Positions 10,011 to 17,124 of a stretch of 64,000 nucleotides of DNA are shown here, piece after piece. Position 1 is the first letter of the stretch; each line of letters begins with the position of its first letter. The notes beneath the pieces are model-generated. The model was not told the origin of the DNA. It ran no database searches and worked only from the letters and a program-made list of their open reading frames with translations. This stretch comes from Donghicola tyrosinivorans (lineage in GTDB: Bacteria; Pseudomonadota; Alphaproteobacteria; Rhodobacterales; Rhodobacteraceae), in contig NZ_PVTQ01000003.1 of NCBI RefSeq assembly GCF_003003355.1, positions 310,001 through 374,000 of the forward strand. The letters are read 5' to 3'. The position numbers were made by a program, and so were the translations under genes.

Positions 10011-10113
10011 TCTTTATCCTTGGTGTGAAACGGCCTCTGGCCTTGGGGGCGCGGGTCACTAGAATAGCGCTAGAGAAACAGATGCAAGAGCCAACCCGTC
10101 AAGACCTACGCTG

Positions 10114-10626
10114 ATGACCAAGCGATACTCTTCCACTCGCGGCTTTGCCCGCACGTCCAAGCTGCTGAATACCCAGATCCGAGAGGCTGGGGAAAAGCGC
10201 GGCTTTGCCGTGGCCAAGCTGTTGACCCATTGGGCCGAAGTGGTGGGGCAGGACATCGCTTCCGTCGCGCAGCCGATCAAGATCGGCTACGGGCGCGGCG
10301 GGATGGGGGGCACACTGACCTTGCTGACCACGGGCGCGCAGGCCCCGATGCTTGAGATGCAAAAGGATGTGATCCGAACCCGCGTGAATGCCTGTTACGG
10401 CTATAACGCGATTGCACGGGTCCATATCACCCAGACGGCGCCCACAGGGTTTGCCGAAGGGCAGGCGCAGTTCCTGCATGCGCCGCGCAAATCCAAACCG
10501 GCCGAAACCCCCGAAATCCGCGCCCGTGCCAGTGAACTGGCCGAGGACGTGGGCAGCCCCGAATTGCGCGCTGCACTGGAACGGCTGGCGCGGAATGTTT
10601 ACACAAAGACAAGTACAAAGACATGA
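10114..10626 (+). CDS. DUF721/DciA-like protein
   Basis: 170 aa. The N-terminal ~95 residues match the DUF721 (DciA-type) fold: KRGFAVAKLLTHWAEVVG followed by a basic beta-rich segment and DVIRTRVNACYGYNAIARV. In many bacteria DciA helps load the replicative helicase DnaB; whether this paralogous, longer form does so is not shown by the sequence. A Pro/Ala/Lys-rich linker leads to a C-terminal helix. It lies 7 nt upstream of the DsbA-type gene and is probably co-transcribed with it. Confidence 0.82.
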   Translation: MTKRYSSTRGFARTSKLLNTQIREAGEKRGFAVAKLLTHWAEVVGQDIASVAQPIKIGYGRGGMGGTLTLLTTGAQAPMLEMQKDVIRTRVNACYGYNAIARVHITQTAPTGFAEGQAQFLHAPRKSKPAETPEIRARASELAEDVGSPELRAALERLARNVYTKTSTKT

Positions 10627-10633
10627 GGCTTCA

Positions 10634-11323
10634 ATGACACGCAAACTTCTGGCCACCGCTTTCGTGACCGCGGCGACCCTTGGCGGCGCATACTGGATGA
10701 CCAGCGCACCCGAGGCGACCTCATCGCTGCTGCCCGCTCCTGCTATGGCGCAAGAGGCAGATGCTGCCACTGATGCCGCGACCGAGGCCCCCGCGATCGT
10801 CGATATGATGATGGGTCAGGCCGATGCGCCGGTCGAAGTGATCGAATACGCCTCTTTCACCTGCCCGCACTGCAAGAATTTCCACGATGGCCCGCTGCCC
10901 GAGATCAAGAAAAACTACATCGATGAAGGCAAGGTAAAGTTCATCTTCCGCGAAGTGTACTTTGACCGCCCCGGCCTGTGGGCTTCGATGGTGGCCCGTT
11001 GCGGCGGCGAGATGCGTTACTTTGGCATTTCGGACCTGATCTTCGAGAACCAGTCCGAATGGGCGAAAGCTGGCGGCGCGGCCGAGATGGTCGATATGCT
11101 GAAGAAATACGGCAAGATCGCCGGTCTGGAAGACGCGCAGCTGGACGCCTGCCTTCAGGATGCGACCTCCGCGCAGGCTCTGGTTGACTGGTATCAGGCC
11201 AACGACGCGGTGCATGACATCACCGGCACCCCGAGCTTTATCATCAACGGCGAGAAGTACAGCAACATGAGCTATACCGACTTTGCCGCCGTTCTGGACA
11301 AAAAGCTGGCCGAAGCGAAATGA
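10634..11323 (+). CDS. DsbA-family thiol:disulfide oxidoreductase
   Basis: A 229-aa exported protein. The N-terminal signal segment (MTRKLLATAFVTAATLGGAY) is followed by an Ala/Glu-rich linker, then a thioredoxin fold with the active site FTCPHC (C77, C80) and a cis-Pro loop in TGTPSFIINGE. It should introduce or isomerise periplasmic disulfides. ATG 10634 lies 7 nt after the DUF721 gene. In related genomes I recall smc following this gene; here the next gene is a CoA-transferase, overlapping by 4 nt (ATGA). Confidence 0.9.
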   Translation: MTRKLLATAFVTAATLGGAYWMTSAPEATSSLLPAPAMAQEADAATDAATEAPAIVDMMMGQADAPVEVIEYASFTCPHCKNFHDGPLPEIKKNYIDEGKVKFIFREVYFDRPGLWASMVARCGGEMRYFGISDLIFENQSEWAKAGGAAEMVDMLKKYGKIAGLEDAQLDACLQDATSAQALVDWYQANDAVHDITGTPSFIINGEKYSNMSYTDFAAVLDKKLAEAK

Positions 11324-12444
11324 GCGCCGCACCGCTTGCCGGTGTAAAGGTCATTGAACTGGCCCGTATTCTGGCCGGCCCTTGGGCCGGTCAGTTGCTG
11401 TCCGATCTTGGGGCCGAGGTCATCAAGGTCGAAAGTCCCGAAGGGGACGACACCCGCCGCTGGGGGCCTCCGTTCATCGAGCGTGAAGGCGACCGCACGG
11501 CCGCCTATTTTCATAGCTGCAATCGGGGCAAGACCTCGGTCATCGCGGATTTCCGCACGCCCGAGGGGCAGGAAAAGGTCCGCGATCTGGTGCAAAACGC
11601 CGATGTGGTGATCGAGAACTTCAAGGTTGGCGGGCTGGCGAAATACGGTCTGGATTACGACAGCCTGCGCAAGGTGAACCCGCGTCTGGTCTATTGCTCG
11701 ATCACCGGTTTCGGGCAGGACGGCCCTTATGCGGCGCGGGCGGGCTATGACTACATCATTCAAGGTATGTCGGGCCTCATGTCCATCACAGGCGAGGCCG
11801 AAGGCCAGCCCATGCGGGCGGGCGTTGCTGTGGCGGATATTTTCACCGGTCTTTATGCCTCAAACGCGATTCTGGCGGCGCTTTATCAGCGGGACCGGAC
11901 CGGCGAAGGACAGCAGATCGACATGGCGCTGTTGGATGTTGCGGTTGGCGTGATGGCCAATCAGGCGATGAACTATCTGGCCACAGGCACGCCACCGGGC
12001 CGCGTGGGCAATACCCACCCCAATCTGGTGCCCTATCAGGTGTTCCAGTGTGGTGATGGCTTTGTGATCATCGCCGTGGGCAACGACAGCCAGTTCGGCC
12101 GGTTCTGCGAGATTCTGGGCTTGGGTGGTCTGGCCTCGGACGCGCGTTTCGCCTCCAATCCGGCGCGGATCGAGAACCGCGCGGCCTTGGTTGAAATCCT
12201 GTCCGGTGCGATGACCCGCTTTACCAAAGCCGAGATGCTTGCCGCCTGTGAGGCGCAGGGCGTTCCGGCGGGGCCGATCAACGATATGGCCGAGGTTTTC
12301 GCCGATCCGCAGGTGATCGCTCGCGGCTTGCGTATTGAGCCTGACGGGATTGCGGGTATACGCACACCGATCCGGTTTTCCGGAGCCTCTCTTTCCCTGA
12401 ATCGGTCTGCACCGCGTTTGGGGAATGGCGAGGCCAACGACTGA
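11320..12444 (+). CDS. CaiB/BaiF family III CoA-transferase
   Basis: A 374-aa family III CoA-transferase, transferring CoA between organic acids through a covalent aspartyl-CoA intermediate. The catalytic Asp is D144 in AGYDYIIQGMSG. The N-terminal PLAGVKVIELARILAGPW and the downstream MALLDVAVGVMANQAMNYL are typical. Substrates cannot be read from sequence; dicarboxylyl-CoA (for example succinyl- or glutaryl-CoA) is plausible given gcdH 9 kb away, but that is weak. Translation is coupled to the DsbA gene (ATGA). It is the last core gene before the integrated element. Confidence 0.88.
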   Translation: MSAAPLAGVKVIELARILAGPWAGQLLSDLGAEVIKVESPEGDDTRRWGPPFIEREGDRTAAYFHSCNRGKTSVIADFRTPEGQEKVRDLVQNADVVIENFKVGGLAKYGLDYDSLRKVNPRLVYCSITGFGQDGPYAARAGYDYIIQGMSGLMSITGEAEGQPMRAGVAVADIFTGLYASNAILAALYQRDRTGEGQQIDMALLDVAVGVMANQAMNYLATGTPPGRVGNTHPNLVPYQVFQCGDGFVIIAVGNDSQFGRFCEILGLGGLASDARFASNPARIENRAALVEILSGAMTRFTKAEMLAACEAQGVPAGPINDMAEVFADPQVIARGLRIEPDGIAGIRTPIRFSGASLSLNRSAPRLGNGEAND

Positions 12445-12473
12445 TCGCAGGACCTCTGGCGGCGGGCGGATGC

Positions 12474-12488
12474 CTCCGGCGGGGGTAT
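12474..12488 (+). repeat. attL-like direct repeat, truncated dispersed repeat
   Basis: CTCCGGCGGGGGTAT, identical to 26431-26445. The left flank (GCGGATGC) matches the start of the dispersed repeat, but the expected right half (TTTNNGCCAAGATGAA) is missing and replaced by foreign sequence. This is what an attL produced by site-specific integration into a repeat copy would look like. Confidence 0.72.
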
Positions 12489-13108
12489 GTCAATACGCAG
12501 ATTATCATGGAAATAAGGCGATTCGAAAATACACCCTTAAAAACCTACGCTTATAACCACATTGGGAGAAGCGAGTTCTACCCAATGCATCTGGGCATCA
12601 TCGAACCGAGGTGAATTGACCCGGAAAAGTGCATTCCGCATCCGGTGGCGCGACGGTTTCATTCCTAAACTTGTTTCAGAAATTTGAGTAGTAAGCGTAC
12701 GCTATTTCCTCACTGAGGTTAAGTTCAGCATTGTCGCATAAGCCTTGAATGTTCGGGACATCACAGTTATGAGCTTTAAGCTTAAGACCTCACAGATTTT
12801 ATAATATACTTGATTTCTAATTATGATTTCCGAAATTTCGATCTTCTCGGACGGGGTACTTAAAATTCGCACTGCTTTCTTGCAGTGAATAGGCGTTAAC
12901 GCAGTCAGCATAAGAAGTGATGGGGTTTCGATATAGATTGGATCTTTAATGCTTACCGATTGGGGGCAGAGCAATACGCGTGCATAGATGGGCTTGCAGC
13001 GAAAGCAGGCCACTCCGCAAGACCCAATCTGTCTCATAGCAGTGAACTTTGACATTAAATAATATTCAGATGTAACGATTTTTTTCAGAAGTCTTTTGGG
13101 AGGTCATC
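12489..13108. other. 620-nt gene-poor left end of the element
   Basis: AT-rich sequence with no convincing gene. A 117-codon reading frame on the minus strand (12702-13055) lacks a ribosome binding site and looks like no protein family; I regard it as spurious or decayed. A GGGAGG ribosome binding site at the far right belongs to the gene at 13109. Confidence 0.5.
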
Positions 13109-13825
13109 ATGGGTAAAATTCCGTTCGGAATCCTAAATGGTGTATTGAAGGGCGCGGGGAATTCTAGGGAAAATTTTCTCAGCTGGACTAGTGTGCGCAC
13201 GCTCGCGGAAGCTCAGTTGCTTTCCAAAGCCTCTTACCTCACATTAGCAATTGTTCCAATTTTAGCTACACTGTGGGAAGAATTTCGGCATATTTTCGTA
13301 TTTCACTGGAAGAAAATTGACCAAGACCTTAGTGCAGTATCTTCCTTAGTTTTGCAGTCGCAGAATGCACCTCTCCAAGGCGATACTGAGGCATGTGCAA
13401 GTGGCGCCTTAGGTGAGCTATCTCAGCAAATTCAGGTCGTTCAGTCCTCATTTGGAGCAATGAATTCGGAGTTTCCGCTCACTCTTGCACTCGGATTTTT
13501 TGCTTCATTATCTATCGTTTGCGGGCAGCTCATTTATCAAACTTTTGCTCCTCAGGTTCTTAAGATCTACTCCAAGAGTGATTTTGTAATGGGGAAGTTA
13601 GCACAAGAAAAGGAGGCAAGTTTTGCGGCAAATCCAAGCAACAGGCAGGAAGTCGAAAGCCTAATTGAAGAATTCATCGATGAGTATGATCAGCTATCGC
13701 GTAAAAATGGCATGGCATGCTTGTACGCAATTATTCTCTACTCTGTAGGATTGGCTATTATTATTGTGATAATAATTATACAGTCAATATCCGTGGCGTC
13801 TGCATCTGGATTTTTATTGCTTTGA
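13109..13825 (+). CDS. three-TM membrane protein, unknown
   Basis: A 238-aa membrane protein with hydrophobic helices at ~41-56, 122-143 and 203-228, the last extremely rich in Ile/Val. A helical region lies between TM1 and TM2 and a Glu/Lys-rich coiled-coil-like stretch (~160-200) precedes TM3. I do not recognise the family. GGGAGG 5 nt before the ATG is a good ribosome binding site. It converges on, and overlaps by 12 nt, the DCD-TM gene. Position and AT-rich composition suggest it belongs to the same cargo module, possibly as a membrane effector or partner; that is inference. Confidence 0.75.
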   Translation: MGKIPFGILNGVLKGAGNSRENFLSWTSVRTLAEAQLLSKASYLTLAIVPILATLWEEFRHIFVFHWKKIDQDLSAVSSLVLQSQNAPLQGDTEACASGALGELSQQIQVVQSSFGAMNSEFPLTLALGFFASLSIVCGQLIYQTFAPQVLKIYSKSDFVMGKLAQEKEASFAANPSNRQEVESLIEEFIDEYDQLSRKNGMACLYAIILYSVGLAIIIVIIIIQSISVASASGFLLL

Positions 13826-14635
13826 GATAAATAATTTGGCTGAAAAATATAAAGCCGGGAGTAGAAAAAGAAGTAAAAGAGCCGAGGCAATGGTGTTTCT
13901 GATATTCGCGTTGAATAAGCTGATGAGGAAGCTCATATCCACAGAAAATGTAATAGCAAAAATTGCGAAAGCTGAAAAAATCAGCAGGCAAGTGCGAAAG
14001 AAAAAGTTCCACTTCCAGGATCTCGTGATTTCTAAATTTGCTTTGTTAATTCTTTCTGAAGTGGCCTCAAAATCTTTTTTTGAATTCGGTTGCTGTAATT
14101 CTTTATACAATTCAGGAGCAACAGTGGTGCCGTAAATGTCGTCAAGTTTGTTGACTGCGCTCCTAGGGTCAGATTTTGGCTTGCCTTTTGTATAGGAAGT
14201 GAGGCGATGCAGCACTAGTGTGCAAAAAGCTTCATTCTCTGAAAGCTCCTCAACTTTCTGGCTTGTATTGTGCACGCGCATTAGCATGTGCCCATCCCAA
14301 TTAGGGTCAACCGTAGTTGAGTTAATCATTATGCCCCTCAAAGCGAGTGAACCACGGGCATGGATGGCACCCATTAAAAACCCTGACAGCCAAACCCTCT
14401 CTTTTGTCACAATAATAATGGTCGAATTCGGCGGAAAGCAGAAAAATTTCTCGCCATCTCTTTCCGCGAGCACTGTGTAAGAAATCTCTTGAGGTGAGGT
14501 GGATTGGGAGAGAATGAATGCTTTTCCGACGCGCAAATCATATCCAAGTGGAGTAAAATTTTCAGAGCACACCGGGTGCACTAAAAATGTCTTCCCGTTC
14601 TCTCTTTTCAGGTCTTCAGCACTTAGAGCGTTCAT
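13814..14635 (-). CDS. dCTP deaminase/dUTPase-fold domain fused to two TM helices
   Basis: 273 aa. Residues ~15-150 follow the trimeric dCTP-deaminase/dUTPase pattern: PLGYDLRVG (30-37), PPNSTIIIVTKERVWL, IHARGSLALRGI (91-102) and TTVDPNWDGHMLMRVHN (107-123) with the conserved D110. The position of the deaminase's catalytic Glu (the E of the LE-F/M-N motif) is occupied by R120, so deamination is unlikely. Two C-terminal helices (~211-231, 247-268) anchor it in the membrane. ATG 14635 is preferred over 14665 for a GAG-rich leader; either overlaps the kinase-like gene. Probably a nucleotide-binding sensor; this is inference. Confidence 0.78.
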   Translation of the reverse strand: MNALSAEDLKRENGKTFLVHPVCSENFTPLGYDLRVGKAFILSQSTSPQEISYTVLAERDGEKFFCFPPNSTIIIVTKERVWLSGFLMGAIHARGSLALRGIMINSTTVDPNWDGHMLMRVHNTSQKVEELSENEAFCTLVLHRLTSYTKGKPKSDPRSAVNKLDDIYGTTVAPELYKELQQPNSKKDFEATSERINKANLEITRSWKWNFFFRTCLLIFSAFAIFAITFSVDMSFLISLFNANIRNTIASALLLLFLLPALYFSAKLFISKQ

Positions 14636-15185
14636 CTTTGTTCTCAAAAAAAAACTTCGCGGCATTTAAAGATTGCGCAACTGTTTCTTCTACATCGCCA
14701 TGAGTGTTAATTACAATATGCTGGTCGCTTTTAGCGTCTGTCACACACATCTCTTGGTATGATCGCAGTTCTTCCCGTAGATCTCGAGAAAAATCACTGC
14801 GATTATCTGCCCGTACTTGTATTGATAGCTGCTCAAAAGTCTCCGGCAATATAATGATTTTTAAGATATTCGGGTATGGATAGTACTTTAGTTCACTATC
14901 CTTCATATCAAGGCACCAGTGCTGGCTTGATGAATAAGACATTGCGTCGAGTATCGAAGCTTTGTCGTTGCCATAAAACTCGCCGAACATCTTTGAATAT
15001 CTAAAAAAATGCCCCAAGTCCGCTCGTCGCAGAAAGTCGTCGGGCGTAATGGAAACCTTATCATCGTTAGCCCTCGCAGGCCGAGTCGTATAGACTGGTA
15101 TCTTCCGCCAACCATGGTTGTTAATCAATTTTTTCATAACAGTCGACTTGCCGACGCCGCTTGGGCCAAGAAAAAAGGTCAACAT
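14616..15185 (-). CDS. guanylate-kinase-like P-loop protein
   Basis: 189 aa. The Walker A GPSGVGKST at residues 7-15 is followed by YTTRPAR (the Gmk SHTTR-PR motif), a KVSITPDDFLRR segment, FFRYSKMFGEFYGND (the F-E-x-FGNxYGT region of Gmk) and ILPETFEQLSIQVRADNR in the lid position. Guanylate kinases phosphorylate GMP or dGMP. In this setting the substrate may be a modified guanine nucleotide. The start lies 5 nt after the GTP-cyclohydrolase stop with no strong ribosome binding site, so translation is likely coupled. Much more AT-rich than housekeeping gmk, this is a second, accessory copy type. Confidence 0.85.
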   Translation of the reverse strand: MLTFFLGPSGVGKSTVMKKLINNHGWRKIPVYTTRPARANDDKVSITPDDFLRRADLGHFFRYSKMFGEFYGNDKASILDAMSYSSSQHWCLDMKDSELKYYPYPNILKIIILPETFEQLSIQVRADNRSDFSRDLREELRSYQEMCVTDAKSDQHIVINTHGDVEETVAQSLNAAKFFFENKDERSKC

Positions 15186-15190
15186 TACTT

Positions 15191-15781
15191 TTAAATTTCG
15201 TGACCTTCAGACTCTTTTTTACCTTCTAGATGCGCCCTTAGGTCCGGTCGCACCTCCATGTCAACTACAACGCTGCTCCTTTTGACAACTTCGATTCCGT
15301 TTTCAACAAGTGCTGCCAACTTCTTCTTATTATTGCTAATCAAATCGACCTTTCGCACACCAAGTTTTTTCAAAATCAGGGCACCCGAAAAGTAGCTTCT
15401 ATTATCCCTTGGGAAACCAAGCGCCTCAAATGCATCAGAGGAGTTTCTCTTGCCGCCAGGTAAATTGTTTTCCGCCAGCGTCGCCATTATGCCGTTGTCT
15501 TTTGCCTGGTGGTCTAGAACAATTATCATTCCGATTCCATCTTCACAAATTCTCTTCAATGCCATGTCAAATTGTTCACGGCAATCGCAATCACGAGATT
15601 GGAAATAATGTGCGGTCACACATGAAGAATGGAGCCGCACTGGCAAAGGTTCATCACCTTTGGGAAGACCTGTATGAACCGAGTATACCTCGGATTTGCC
15701 GTCATACCAAGCAGAGAAGGTGACCTCACCATAATCTGTTCTCAACGGCATTTCTCCAAGCTTTGAAATTAATTGTTGCAT
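15191..15781 (-). CDS. GTP cyclohydrolase II-like protein (RibA family)
   Basis: 196 aa, first gene of the three-gene operon. The zinc site is C54-x10-C65-x-C67 (VRLHSSC ... SRDCDC). The catalytic Asp and Arg nucleophile of E. coli RibA (D126, R128) align with D126 and R128 here (FPRDNRSYF), and the tail has SNNKKKLAALVENGIEVV. The GTP-contact motif RQEGRxIGL is altered to HQAKDNGIM, so substrate or product may differ from riboflavin synthesis. ATG 15781 has the ribosome binding site AAGGGA 6 nt upstream. No other riboflavin genes are nearby, which argues for a specialised role. Confidence 0.88.
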   Translation of the reverse strand: MQQLISKLGEMPLRTDYGEVTFSAWYDGKSEVYSVHTGLPKGDEPLPVRLHSSCVTAHYFQSRDCDCREQFDMALKRICEDGIGMIIVLDHQAKDNGIMATLAENNLPGGKRNSSDAFEALGFPRDNRSYFSGALILKKLGVRKVDLISNNKKKLAALVENGIEVVKRSSVVVDMEVRPDLRAHLEGKKESEGHEI

Positions 15782-15794
15782 AAAATTTCCCTTC

Positions 15795-15842
15795 AAATTG
15801 ACACTTGAGTAGCAAAAAGTCAATTTGTCAATTTGTCAATTT
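15795..15842 (-). promoter_or_regulatory. tandem and inverted octamers upstream of the cyclohydrolase operon
   Basis: The octamer GTCAATTT occurs three times in direct tandem at 15819-15826, 15827-15834 and 15835-15842. An inverted copy AAATTGAC lies at 15795-15802. Read on the operon's strand each tandem unit contains TTGAC, a -35-like core. This is a plausible operator/promoter for the operon starting at 15781. Confidence 0.55.
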
Positions 15843-16099
15843 AATTATTCATTAAGAAATTCTTACATTTTGATGTTCAGACGTAGAAATGGATATGATT
15901 CTCAATCGAGAGGGATTTGGGAAACTGTTTACCCGATGGAAATATTCCGGATTAATCATTTTGGTGGAATATCTGGTCTTGCGCGCATTTCTATGAAGTC
16001 TAAGTCTACTAAAGCTTACATCTGCGTATCCGAGCTACTGTTCATTGAGCCGCACCGGGTTTGCCGGAGGCTTCAACTCCTGAGTAGGATGAAGCCACA

Positions 16100-16339
16100 A
16101 TGAGCAAGACAACAAACAAATATTCTCCTGAAGTCCGCGAACGCTCGGTGCGGTTGGTCCTGGATAACCAGGGCCAGCAGAGTTCCCGCTGGCAGGCGAT
16201 TATGTCTATCTCCGTAAAGATCGGCTGTTCGGCGCATACGCTGAATGAGTGGGTCAAGAAGGCAGAAAGGCATCGAACGGTCATAAATATCTTCGCACAG
16301 GCGGCTAATCAACTCTCGCAACCCGACTTTACCAAGTAA
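16100..16339 (+). pseudogene. truncated IS3-family transposase OrfA
   Basis: The first ~57 residues ([35 protein letters not shown]) are the helix-turn-helix N-terminus of an IS3-family OrfA. The reading frame then diverges into unrelated sequence ([15 protein letters not shown]) and stops; OrfB and the right end are absent. The GC-rich leader at ~16046-16075 (GAGCCGCACCGGGTTTGCC) looks like the left end of such an element. This is a scar of a deleted IS copy between the two cargo or mobilization blocks. Confidence 0.75.
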
Positions 16340-16761
16340 CTTTATTGCCACCCGAAGCTACACCATCCGATGGGACGCGATCGTAGCCCGAGAATGATAG
16401 GCAACTATAACCCTGTTCGCGATAGTGTTCAGAGATTGCCTCTCGCAAGTTTCAGAGAACTCACTGCGCTCAGGATTTAGTATATTTGCTGAGCGAGCCA
16501 TGTTTTTGTGACACAAAAACTCTCGCCTTCATTCGCTTCGCTCACGCCGGGGCGGGAGTGCGCGCTTCGCTTGCACTCCCTTTTGTCAGCTTGCTTTGAA
16601 CCTGTTGATCTGTCGCCATATACCGCATCGCCCCGTGACATTTGCCGCTCAAGCAAAGTGTAAACGTTCGCTTAATATTCGAGTCCTAACTGCCTGATGC
16701 GGGCTACGTTCTTCGGCTTCTTTAGGTGTTCGGTGCAGCCTTGCATTTACACGAGGCGATC
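16340..16761. other. 421-nt non-coding region upstream of mobC, candidate oriT
   Basis: There is no gene. Two hairpin-forming inverted repeats stand out: GTTTTTGTG/CACAAAAAC around a single A (16502-16520) and GGGAGTGC/GCACTCCC around an 11-nt loop (16554-16580). Their location immediately upstream of mobC-mobA is where oriT usually lies in mobilizable elements. The segment GAGTGCGCGCTTCG faintly resembles the AAGTGCGCCCT nick region of IncQ-type oriT. Confidence 0.5.
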
Positions 16762-17124
16762 ATGGGACGAACGAAGAAAGGCGGCAGGCCAAAGGCAGCA
16801 GAAACGCGAAGCAGGTATCTAAATATCAGGCTCACCGAAACCGAACTGGCTTGGCTACGAGACAAGGCAGCAGGTGCGCAGCTTTCGGACTTCGCTCGCC
16901 GTCGTCTTCTTGGAAAAGGAGAGGTTCGACCGATCCCCGAGATCAATCAGCTGGCTTGGGAGCAATTGGCCCGGACCGCTGCCAATCTAAATCAGCTTAC
17001 CCACCACGCAAACCTCGGACGCTTTCCTCACCATGAAGACTTTGCCCGTGCGCTTGTCCGCCTGTCGGGAAACCTCAAAGAGGTCCGAGAGCGCCTGATC
17101 GGAGGCGAGCATGGCGATAGGTAA
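16762..17124 (+). CDS. mobC: MobC-family relaxosome accessory protein
   Basis: 120 aa. The basic N-terminus (MGRTKKGGRPK), a ribbon-helix-helix-like segment (YLNIRLTETELAWLRDKA) and the MobC signature INQLAWEQLARTAANLNQLTHHANLG identify it. MobC proteins help the relaxase open the oriT strand. ATG 16762 follows GAGG by 5 nt; an upstream in-frame start at 16726 has none. It overlaps mobA by 14 nt. Confidence 0.87.
   Translation: MGRTKKGGRPKAAETRSRYLNIRLTETELAWLRDKAAGAQLSDFARRRLLGKGEVRPIPEINQLAWEQLARTAANLNQLTHHANLGRFPHHEDFARALVRLSGNLKEVRERLIGGEHGDR

Noticed and set aside
12702-13055. 117-aa Cys-containing frame on the minus strand at the left end of the element
   Set aside because: No ribosome binding site, no recognisable domain; AT-rich sequence gives such frames by chance.
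15819-15842. Tandem GTCAATTT as a CRISPR-like array
   Set aside because: The 8-bp units have no spacers and no cas genes; a promoter/operator repeat is more likely.
16100-16339. Intact IS element
   Set aside because: OrfA is truncated after ~57 residues, with no OrfB and no right end; only a remnant remains.
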